From: Deltaproteobacteria bacterium
GTDB taxonomy: Bacteria > Desulfobacterota > Desulfobacteria > Desulfobacterales > ETH-SRB1
Length of the DNA: 6,746 nucleotides
Assembly (NCBI GenBank): GCA_030627475.1
Contig: DAOURZ010000076.1
Location: 1 to 6,746, forward strand
Direction of reading: 5' to 3'
Part shown: in pieces, positions 1-5,894 of the stretch
Position numbering within the stretch: the stretch's first letter is position 1
Layout: the number at the start of each line of letters is the position of its first letter
Notes under the pieces: model-generated
Told to the model about the DNA's origin: nothing
The model's input: the letters and a program-made list of their open reading frames with translations, nothing else
Databases searched by the model: none
Position numbers and translations under genes: made by a program

Positions 1-14
1 AGACGGTTTTTTTT

Positions 15-1100
15 TCAGGCATCATTCAGTTCCTTACAAGGAATTTTAATTAAAATTTTTGTGCCTTGCCTGATACAGGATTCGATCTTCATTGTACCGG
101 CAAGAAAGCATGCCCTCTCTTCCATACTTAGTAGTCCCATATGTTTTTCATTAATTGCTGAATCCGAATATTTTTGTATATTAAACCCCTTACCGTTATC
201 TTCTATCCGAAGAATAATATTTGGAAAAGAGGCAATCAGTTTAACGGTGGCATGGGTTGCCTCAGCATGTTTTTTTATATTGTTTAGACCTTCCTGTATC
301 AGACGATAAATAGCAATCTTTGTATCAAAATCCAGCTCTAACGCATCTATCCCGACCGAGAAAAAATCAACCTTGATGTTATTTTTTACAGAAAAATCTT
401 CACAATACTGGAAAACTGTTTGCACCAGCCCCAACTTGTCTAAACCGGACGGACGCAGGCAATAAGCCATTTCACGCACATCCATTATGGTTTTATGGAC
501 AATGCCGGAAAGTTCGGAAACTTTTTGCTTCATTTTAACAGAAGTATCTGTATGGTTATCAATAAGGGTGTCAATTCCAATTTTAAGCGTGGAAAGATCT
601 TGTGCCAGATAATCGTGCAGGTCACAGGAAAGTCTTCTCCGTTCGATTTCTTGTATTCTCATAAGCTGCTGCGAAAGAACCTGAAACCGTTTTTCAGATT
701 TTTGTAATGATTCCTTAAGCTTCCATTCACGCACAACCTGTTCAACCACACTCGGAAGCAAAACAAAGAAATCAGCGGACTTTACTATATAATCCCAGGC
801 TCCCAGTTTCATAGAGTAAACAGCAATAGTTTCATCTCCCTGACCAGTGATCATAATAACCGGAATTTGGTTGTTTTTGCGCTTTAGAACTTTCAAAAAC
901 TCTATTCCGTTCATTCCCGGCAAGAGGTAATCAGTGATAATAATGTCAGGAGTTATCTCCTCCAGCTTTTCCAGGCAGGCATTTGCATCCTTGAAATGGC
1001 TCACTGAAGCATATGGTAAATTTTTGACAATTGCCATTTCCATGAGTTTGAAATGAGCTTCTTCATCTTCAATAATTACTATCTTTAATTTTTTATTCAT
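15..1100 (-). CDS. Soluble hybrid: receiver domain + NarX-type (HisKA_3) histidine kinase
   Basis: 361 residues from the chosen ATG. Residues 4-120 are a receiver domain with acidic pair E11/D12, phospho-acceptor D57 (in TDYLLPG), T85 and K107. A helical linker (about 125-150) leads to a HisKA_3 dimerisation domain with ERRRLSCDLHDYLAQDL; H162 is the phosphorylatable histidine, and D163 and Q167 are the residues this subfamily uses for kinase and phosphatase activity. The HATPase part shows an N-box around QEGLNNIKKHAEA (269-281), G1 EDNGKGF (300-306) and G2-like MGLLSMEERA. No membrane segment or DNA-binding domain is present, so it should be cytoplasmic. Its receiver is probably addressed by another kinase, perhaps the one in this operon, and its kinase would act on a NarL/FixJ-like or other receiver; both partners are inferred. 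The start at 1100 overlaps the upstream stop by 8 bp (ATGAATAA). A longer in-frame start at 1178 would add 26 residues unlike a receiver and an 86 bp overlap, so I reject it. Last gene of the operon visible here; the stop is TGA. Confidence 0.9.
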   Translation of the reverse strand: MNKKLKIVIIEDEEAHFKLMEMAIVKNLPYASVSHFKDANACLEKLEEITPDIIITDYLLPGMNGIEFLKVLKRKNNQIPVIMITGQGDETIAVYSMKLGAWDYIVKSADFFVLLPSVVEQVVREWKLKESLQKSEKRFQVLSQQLMRIQEIERRRLSCDLHDYLAQDLSTLKIGIDTLIDNHTDTSVKMKQKVSELSGIVHKTIMDVREMAYCLRPSGLDKLGLVQTVFQYCEDFSVKNNIKVDFFSVGIDALELDFDTKIAIYRLIQEGLNNIKKHAEATHATVKLIASFPNIILRIEDNGKGFNIQKYSDSAINEKHMGLLSMEERACFLAGTMKIESCIRQGTKILIKIPCKELNDA

Positions 1101-1560
1101 CCTGAATACTTTGTTGTGAGTTAGAAGGCTCGTTGAGGAGTAACCAGTAATAATCAAGTTGCCGTATTTTATCCTCAAATTCCTTAAATCCCACCGGTTT
1201 TGTCAGATAACTGTTTGCATAGTAATTATAGGATTGGGCGATATCTTCATCACGCTTGGACGTGGTGAGCATGATTACCGGCATACGTTTGAGGTTTGGA
1301 TCCTCCTTGATTGTTTTTAAAACTTGTATGCCATCAATACCCGGAAGCTTGATATCAAGCAGTATTAACCCCGGACGTGGATATTTGGTTTTATCAGAGA
1401 ATTCTCCATTGTTGTAAAGATAATCAAGGGCCTCTTCTCCATCGGATACAATATCAATCCGGTTTGCATTGCCAGCCTTTCGGATTGATCTTTTTGTCAG
1501 CTCTGCATGAGCTTCTTCGTCTTCAATAAGTAATATGTTTAAAGCGTTATGATTCATCAT
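1093..1560 (-). CDS. Single-domain response regulator, Rcp1 type
   Basis: 155 residues, consisting of one receiver domain and no output domain. Visible residues are acidic pair E13/D14, phospho-acceptor D69 (LLDIKLPG), T99 and the K121-P122 switch lysine. The loop between helix 2 and strand 3 (about 49-63, YNNGEFSDKTKYPRP) is longer than in CheY, and the C-terminal helix ends in an aromatic YYWLLLNEP stretch. Both are traits of the Rcp1 family, first known as partners of cyanobacterial phytochrome kinases. Such proteins carry a phosphoryl group between kinase and later relay proteins, or regulate by binding. It lies directly after a membrane kinase whose HisKA core is of the kind often paired with Rcp1 regulators, so that kinase is the likely donor (inference). 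It overlaps the kinase stop by 14 bp. Two consecutive ATGs exist (1560 and 1557); a run of seven G ends 5 nt before the first and 8 nt before the second, so either could be used. The stop is TAA. Confidence 0.9.
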   Translation of the reverse strand: MMNHNALNILLIEDEEAHAELTKRSIRKAGNANRIDIVSDGEEALDYLYNNGEFSDKTKYPRPGLILLDIKLPGIDGIQVLKTIKEDPNLKRMPVIMLTTSKRDEDIAQSYNYYANSYLTKPVGFKEFEDKIRQLDYYWLLLNEPSNSQQSIQDE

Positions 1561-3217
1561 TTAAGCCCCCCCGTTCTTTAAGTGTAAAAAAGAATGTACT
1601 ACCCTTGCCGGGTTTTGATTTCAACCAGATTTTGCCTCCGTTGAGTTCAATAATTCGTTTTACTATTGCAAGACCAATGCCTGTTCCTTCTCCGTGCTTT
1701 TTTGATGACGGTAGTCTTTGAAACAGCTGAAAAATCTTGTCAAAATACTTTTCTTTAATACCGATACCATTATCTCGAACAAAAAACACATTTTGGTTAT
1801 CCTGTTTTTGAACCCCCACCTCAATACGTGGTGTTTTATTATCTTGTCCAATATATTTGACAGCATTGGATAAAAGGTTTTCCATGAGCTGAATATATCG
1901 CTTTTCATCACCAAAAACGACAGGAAAATCTTTTTGAATATGTATTTCGATATTTTTTTCTTGTAATTGCGGCTTAAGTATATTCAAAGCTGCTTTAATA
2001 ATAATGGAAAACGGAAGGTTTTTCTTTTTTTCAGGGATACGCCCAACGCTGGACAGCTCAAGCAGGTCGTTTATTAAATCTTCCATTTTTTGGGATGCAT
2101 CGCTCATGTACTTTAGATAAGTTTTTGCATCTTCTGAAAGTCTGTGACCAAAATCTTCTTTTAAGGCACCCACAAAACCTTCGATGGTCACAATCGGAGT
2201 CTTTAAATCATGTGATACCGTGTAAACAAAGGTTTCGAGTTCTGTGTTTTTATCGGATAATTCAGATAGCAAACTTTCGAGTTTCTTTTTATGTTTAAGC
2301 AGCTCATTTTCAGCTTTTTCCCTTTCCATGACTTCATGAAGGGCTTGGTCCCTTGTTTTCTTATACATCTCCATACGGTGAAGTAAAAAAAACAGGAGGA
2401 GGGAAAGTATAGCCGATATAGTTATGCCAAAAATCAGAAAAAGCGAATTAGAAAAAAATACTTTTGTGTAAATTGCATCCCTGGGTTCAAACTCAACTAT
2501 CCATTTTTTTTCTTTAAAATTAACTTCACGGGACACGTTTAATCTTTTCCCGTTAGATTTAATTTTGGCATTTTCCCCATTACAATAAATCAGCTTATTA
2601 TTTTCTTTTACCCTGATCCAAAAATCTTCCAGAACATCTTCAGTCAAACAGTTATCCATTATCAACTGAATTTGAAAAGTGCCATTCAGATATCCCTGCA
2701 CTTTGCCATCAACAATCAAAGGCCAAAAGGTGTCGAAGCCAGACCCGCCCTCATAAATTTCAATACAGGGAGTGACAGCATATTTATGATATTTGCTTGC
2801 TTTTTCAAAGGTGCCCTGATAACGAGAGTCGACATGTTGATAAACGGTTTTATTCCCGACAGAAGCGGGAAAACCCCATCTAATAATACCATCAGGGTCG
2901 ATCCATTTAATCCCCATAAAACCCGGATAATTCATATAACAAGTTTCAGCAAATTGAAGAAAACGCTTCCGGCTAAAATCATGCGGAATTCTCTCAATCC
3001 ACCTGTCAGCGAATAGTTTCAAAGAGGCAATGCGGGCAGCCATAAAGCCCTCAACACGAATCCCTATTTGTTCACACGACGTTTCCGCGTGTCGAACAAT
3101 CATTTCATATCTGTCGTTATTTATATATTGCCACAAAACCAATGTAATACTGCTGAATAATAAAAAGACAGTAATGAATAATGATTTCTTAAATCGTAAA
3201 AATGATATATTAAACAT
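1547..3217 (-). CDS. Membrane histidine kinase with CHASE-like periplasmic sensor
   Basis: 556 residues from the chosen start (numbering from there). A transmembrane helix at about 11-31 and another at about 257-280 bracket a periplasmic domain of about 225 residues. That domain resembles CHASE sensors, notably YPGFMGIKWIDPDGIIRWGFP (split: YPGFMG, then WIDPDG, then IIRWGFP at about 97-117); CHASE domains bind small ligands, here unknown. A charged coiled coil (about 283-328) leads to HisKA with phospho-acceptor H336 in YTVSHDLKTP. The ATPase domain is complete: N-box ENLLSNAVKY (446-455), G1 DNGIGI (482-487), F-box FDKIFQLFQRL (492-502) and G2 GEGTGIGL (509-516). It should autophosphorylate and pass phosphate to the Rcp1-type regulator encoded next, which it overlaps by 14 bp. 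Start choice is uncertain: in-frame ATGs at 3283, 3262 and 3217 all lack a Shine-Dalgarno. I prefer 3217 because it begins 4 nt after the upstream stop and just before the membrane helix; 3283 would overlap upstream coding by 62 bp and give 578 residues. Confidence 0.88.
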   Translation of the reverse strand: MFNISFLRFKKSLFITVFLLFSSITLVLWQYINNDRYEMIVRHAETSCEQIGIRVEGFMAARIASLKLFADRWIERIPHDFSRKRFLQFAETCYMNYPGFMGIKWIDPDGIIRWGFPASVGNKTVYQHVDSRYQGTFEKASKYHKYAVTPCIEIYEGGSGFDTFWPLIVDGKVQGYLNGTFQIQLIMDNCLTEDVLEDFWIRVKENNKLIYCNGENAKIKSNGKRLNVSREVNFKEKKWIVEFEPRDAIYTKVFFSNSLFLIFGITISAILSLLLFFLLHRMEMYKKTRDQALHEVMEREKAENELLKHKKKLESLLSELSDKNTELETFVYTVSHDLKTPIVTIEGFVGALKEDFGHRLSEDAKTYLKYMSDASQKMEDLINDLLELSSVGRIPEKKKNLPFSIIIKAALNILKPQLQEKNIEIHIQKDFPVVFGDEKRYIQLMENLLSNAVKYIGQDNKTPRIEVGVQKQDNQNVFFVRDNGIGIKEKYFDKIFQLFQRLPSSKKHGEGTGIGLAIVKRIIELNGGKIWLKSKPGKGSTFFFTLKERGGLNDES

Positions 3218-3221
3218 GATA

Positions 3222-4742
3222 TCAAGTGGCTTTGTATAGATTTTTTTCAATGACTCCTTCATTGTGGAGTTTAAGAAAAGCATCTACAACATCAGGATCA
3301 AATTGGGTGCCTCTTCCTTCTTTAATTATATTTATTATATTGTTTTCCTCCATCTTTTTTCGGTAAGCTCTATTAGAGGATATGGCATCATAAACATCCG
3401 CAACGGAAAGTATGCGTGCAAGCAATGGAATCTCTTCTTTTTTTAAACCATCAGGATACCCTGTTCCATCAAAACGCTCATGGTGACTTTTTATTATTTC
3501 TTTCTCACTCTCCAGCAACCATAGCTGGCCTATTATGTTTGCGCCTATAATTGAATGCTCCTTAATAATATTATGTTCTTCTTCTGTATAAACATTTGGT
3601 TTAAGCAGAATGGCATCCCTTATTCCTATTTTTCCAATGTCGTGAAGATGGCCGGCAAAATTGAGAATATCCAATTCCTCCGAAGTACAGCCCATCTCTT
3701 TCCCTATAACGATTGCTATTTTTGTAACTCTGTTTGAGTGCTGCTGGGTATAAGAATCCCTTGCCTCTATAGCTTTTACAAATGCATATAGAGTTGAAAA
3801 TAAATTCTCATAAATATTCTCATAAAGAGCAAGATTTTCAATAGTGTAGGCTGCTTTGTTTGTCATAAATGATAAATAATATAAATCTTTTTCAGTAAAA
3901 CGAATGCTGGATTTTTTTATACATGCAGTAAGAATACCAAATATTTTTTTCCTGATTGCCAGTGGTACCACCATAAACGATAATATATCTTCGGGTAAAC
4001 TACCTGCTCCTTTATTTTCGGAAATCAACAGCGGCATGGCATCTGATACGGTCTCCATTATCAACTTTTCGGTGGCTTTATCTATTCCGGCAGAATTGGG
4101 TCCAGCAGAATTGGGAATTGATGTAGTAATTTCAAACGGTGCAGCCTTGTTTATTATATAAAACCTCGCTTCATCAGCATGCATTATTTTTATTGTTGTA
4201 TCTATTAACCGTTTGAATATATCAGAGCTTGAGCTGATAATTGTAAAATCGCTCATTATTTTGTTTAAAATGTTAAGTTCTTCAACTTTATAAAGCAATT
4301 CTTTGTTTAATTTTTTAAGCTGTTTTTTACCTTTTACTTCCTGTTTTAAAATTATGTTCTCTACAAACAATAGTTGTTCACGTAAAACGCGCTTGAGACA
4401 AACCTCCATCTGATCAAGTTTAATTGGCTTAATCAGGAAATCTACAACGCCATTTTTAAGGGTTCTGATAGTATTCTCTAATGAAGGATAACCGGTCATA
4501 ATAATTACAGGTATCGTATTATCCGTTTTTCTTATATGTTCAGCCAGTTCAAGACCATCCATTTCAGGCATATTAATATCAGTGAAACAGCAGTCAATCT
4601 TTTCGTTTTCTAAAATTTTTACTGCCTCAAGTCCGTTTTTTGCAGTAATCACAGGATATCCTTTATGTTGAAAATATTCACTTGCTATATCCAGAATACT
4701 TTCATCATCATCTACAAACAGGATTTTTTCTTTTTTATTCAT
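3222..4742 (-). CDS. Response regulator with GAF and HD-GYP domains (RpfG-like c-di-GMP phosphodiesterase)
   Basis: 506 residues in three parts. Residues 5-122 are a receiver domain with D11-D13, phospho-acceptor D55 (FTDINMPEMDG), T83 and the K105-P106 pair. A helical linker (125-160) joins a GAF-like sensor domain at about 160-305. Residues 310-495 are an HD-GYP domain: H335 in QQHSNRV, the H367-D368 pair in HLHDIGKIG, H396, H420-H421, and the GYP signature FDGTGYPDGL (424-433), followed by VADVYDAI. All the metal-binding residues I know for this family appear present, so it should be active. HD-GYP enzymes hydrolyse cyclic di-GMP to linear pGpG or GMP, lowering the second messenger that favours biofilm over motility. 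Phosphorylation of D55 and ligand binding to the GAF presumably control this (inference). It is the first gene of the minus-strand operon; AAGGA lies 8 nt before the ATG, supporting this start. The gene is markedly AT-rich, and its GAF part carries a small tandem duplication (4086-4115). Confidence 0.93.
   Translation of the reverse strand: MNKKEKILFVDDDESILDIASEYFQHKGYPVITAKNGLEAVKILENEKIDCCFTDINMPEMDGLELAEHIRKTDNTIPVIIMTGYPSLENTIRTLKNGVVDFLIKPIKLDQMEVCLKRVLREQLLFVENIILKQEVKGKKQLKKLNKELLYKVEELNILNKIMSDFTIISSSSDIFKRLIDTTIKIMHADEARFYIINKAAPFEITTSIPNSAGPNSAGIDKATEKLIMETVSDAMPLLISENKGAGSLPEDILSFMVVPLAIRKKIFGILTACIKKSSIRFTEKDLYYLSFMTNKAAYTIENLALYENIYENLFSTLYAFVKAIEARDSYTQQHSNRVTKIAIVIGKEMGCTSEELDILNFAGHLHDIGKIGIRDAILLKPNVYTEEEHNIIKEHSIIGANIIGQLWLLESEKEIIKSHHERFDGTGYPDGLKKEEIPLLARILSVADVYDAISSNRAYRKKMEENNIINIIKEGRGTQFDPDVVDAFLKLHNEGVIEKNLYKAT
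4086..4115 (-). repeat. In-frame 15 bp tandem duplication (PNSAG x2)
   Basis: Two adjacent 15-nt units encode PNSAG-PNSAG at residues 210-219 of the REC-GAF-HD-GYP protein. The two copies differ at only one base (GCT versus GCC for alanine). The repeat sits in a probable loop of the GAF domain and keeps the frame, so it should be tolerated structurally. It looks like a recent slippage or duplication event. Confidence 0.75.
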
Positions 4743-4750
4743 TAAATACG

Positions 4751-4755
4751 TCCTT
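4751..4755 (-). promoter_or_regulatory. Shine-Dalgarno of the signalling operon's first gene
   Basis: AAGGA on the minus strand ends 8 nt before the ATG at 4742, a normal spacing. It fixes the start of the HD-GYP gene and is the only standard Shine-Dalgarno found among the four minus-strand genes. The others probably rely on translational coupling. Confidence 0.7.
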
Positions 4756-4767
4756 AAGGCTCATTAA

Positions 4768-4795
4768 AAAATAACCTGAATTTTTTACATTCCAA
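4768..4795 (-). promoter_or_regulatory. Weak sigma70-like promoter candidate for the signalling operon
   Basis: On the minus strand, TTGGAA (4795-4790) and TATTTT (4773-4768) are separated by 16 nt. Each matches four of six consensus positions. Transcription would begin near 4761 and leave a short leader containing the AAGGA site. In sequence this AT-rich such a match can arise by chance, so this is only a candidate. Confidence 0.2.
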
Positions 4796-4813
4796 CTTCA
4801 CCATATCCTTAAT

Positions 4814-4826
4814 ACGTTGTCAACGT
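4814..4826. promoter_or_regulatory. Operator-like palindrome ACGTTG-T-CAACGT
   Basis: Two perfect 6-bp inverted half-sites are separated by one base, centred about 78 bp upstream of the HD-GYP start codon. One arm overlaps one of the two TTGACA motifs. Its size and position suit a dimeric repressor or activator site. A palindrome this short can occur by chance within 312 bp, so the regulatory role is speculative. Confidence 0.25.
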
Positions 4827-5054
4827 TTTCAAAAACTGTCAATATTCACTCGAAAAGCATGTAAAATAAAAATATCATTCTGAAATCACAAAAATCTTGA
4901 AATAGCTCGCTAATCCTTCAACTTTTGTGCCTATTTTAAATCGGGCAGATCGAACAAACCTGACCCAAATCTATGCGCCTACTTGCTGAAGTTATTTCGT
5001 CCACGTTCCTTATCATTTTTTACATCCTTTATTTTTGAGTGAGACATAAAAACA

Positions 5055-5894
5055 ATGAATAAAGAATCTTTTTTGCAAAATACTCAGGAAGAATTGAAGG
5101 GGATACTCCGTCCATTCCAACAGGAGTTAAACAATGGTCAACGCCTCGCTAATTGTTTAAAGCTGTGTATCCGCTATGCAGAGCGAGATGATTTTCTCCA
5201 GATAGACGAACTGCTTCGTACAAAAATAGCTGAAAACGTAGAACAGGAAGAGGCATTAATTAACTGCAAACCTGTCTTTGACCGCTTGAGGGAATACGCC
5301 AGGGAACAGGTAGAAAAATACCGATTACAATTTATTGAGAATTTTGAACGGCTGGCAGAAGAAGCCGGGTTGCCTGTTGAAGTTGATTTTCCCCGATTTC
5401 GTGTTCTTGAAGGCATTGACGGAGAGATTGTTTTCAGCAAACGCATTACGATTATTAACAAGAAGACACTGAAATCCATTGATCCCCGTCGTATTGTCAC
5501 TGCCGCCCTTCGTGTAAAAAAACAACTCTATGACCGTCCATTTGATCCTCAAAAATTTATTGATGGCCTCTATGAGACGTATGCCGGAATCAGCAAGACG
5601 GATAATATTGCACAGGGCAATCCGGTTCCCATTCTACGGTTTTATCTGGAATATGTGATTTCCCTGCAAAGTAAAACGTTTTTTACCAATATGGATAAAG
5701 CCAAATTCAGGGGCTACAGTCTGGAACAGTTTGGCGTGGATATATGGCGTTATTTCAAGGCCGGTATCGGCGGAGCTTCGAACGGCAAAAAGTTGTGCCT
5801 GGATCCTGGGCGTAATTATTTCCTCTGGCTTATTGACAGTAATGGCGAACGTAGGCAGATTTCCGGAATTTCATTTCTGGAGGATGAAACATGA
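5055..5894 (+). CDS. Unrecognised protein preceding a BrxD-like ATPase; possible defence-cassette subunit
   Basis: 279 residues that I cannot assign to a family. The first 103 or so are strongly helical and charged (e.g. FDRLREYAREQVEKYRLQF at 75-93), possibly a coiled coil. Residues 106-145 look like beta strands (LPVEVDFPRFRVL, EIVFSKRITIINKKTL), followed by SIDPRRIVTAALRVKKQLYD and a further helical region to about 236. The C-terminus (243-275) reads like a beta hairpin ending in RRQISGISFLEDE. There is no signal peptide, membrane helix, Walker motif or obvious nuclease or methylase motif, so a cytoplasmic structural or adaptor role is most likely (inference). Its TGA overlaps the ATG of the ATPase gene by 4 bp, and GGAGG for that gene lies inside its last codons, so the two are translationally coupled and probably work together. 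The start has only a weak upstream GAG about 11 nt away, but no earlier in-frame ATG is apparent. Length and fold suggest an accessory subunit of a BREX-like or related ATPase system. Confidence 0.85.
   Translation: MNKESFLQNTQEELKGILRPFQQELNNGQRLANCLKLCIRYAERDDFLQIDELLRTKIAENVEQEEALINCKPVFDRLREYAREQVEKYRLQFIENFERLAEEAGLPVEVDFPRFRVLEGIDGEIVFSKRITIINKKTLKSIDPRRIVTAALRVKKQLYDRPFDPQKFIDGLYETYAGISKTDNIAQGNPVPILRFYLEYVISLQSKTFFTNMDKAKFRGYSLEQFGVDIWRYFKAGIGGASNGKKLCLDPGRNYFLWLIDSNGERRQISGISFLEDET
5879..5883 (+). promoter_or_regulatory. Shine-Dalgarno of the BrxD-like ATPase gene
   Basis: A perfect GGAGG lies 7 nt before the ATG at 5891, within the end of the preceding gene. It decides the start at 5891 over the next in-frame ATG at 5900, which would be 16 nt away. 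Confidence 0.8.

Larger units (their letters stand above)
4743..5054. other. Divergent intergenic region, 312 bp
   Basis: This AT-rich stretch separates the divergently transcribed signalling operon and the ATPase cassette, so it must hold promoters for both unless one is read from elsewhere. I see a short palindrome at 4814-4826, two TTGACA motifs on the minus strand (4842-4837 and 4823-4818, 19 bp apart) and an 11-bp direct repeat ATTTTTTACAT at 4780-4790 and 5015-5025. I find no convincing open reading frame, tRNA, riboswitch, terminator hairpin or insertion-sequence end. No pair of -35/-10 boxes for the plus-strand genes is good enough to call. Confidence 0.7.

Noticed and set aside
1101..1178. 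Longer N-terminus for the REC-HisKA_3 kinase (start at 1178).
   Set aside because: It would overlap the upstream gene by 86 bp, and the extra 26 residues do not look like part of a receiver. The ATG at 1100 begins right before the first beta strand.
2672..3016. Plus-strand frame of 114 codons opposite the sensor domain.
   Set aside because: Antisense of a well-supported kinase gene; the translation shows no family features.
3218..3283. Longer N-terminus for the membrane kinase (ATG at 3283 or 3262).
   Set aside because: Not excluded, but neither has a Shine-Dalgarno and both overlap the preceding gene by 41-62 bp, far more than other junctions in the operon.
4972..4990. Sigma54-like element near TTGCTG (4983).
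   Set aside because: The TTGC part is present, but the GG of the -24 element is missing at the required distance.
4983..5016. TTGCTG ... TATCAT as a sigma70 promoter for the plus-strand cassette.
   Set aside because: The spacer is 22 nt, too long for a normal promoter.
5174..5552. Minus-strand open frames of 75-108 codons inside the 279-residue gene.
   Set aside because: Antisense frames with low-complexity serine-rich or unremarkable translations and no recognisable motif; the plus-strand frame is coupled to a clear ATPase gene.
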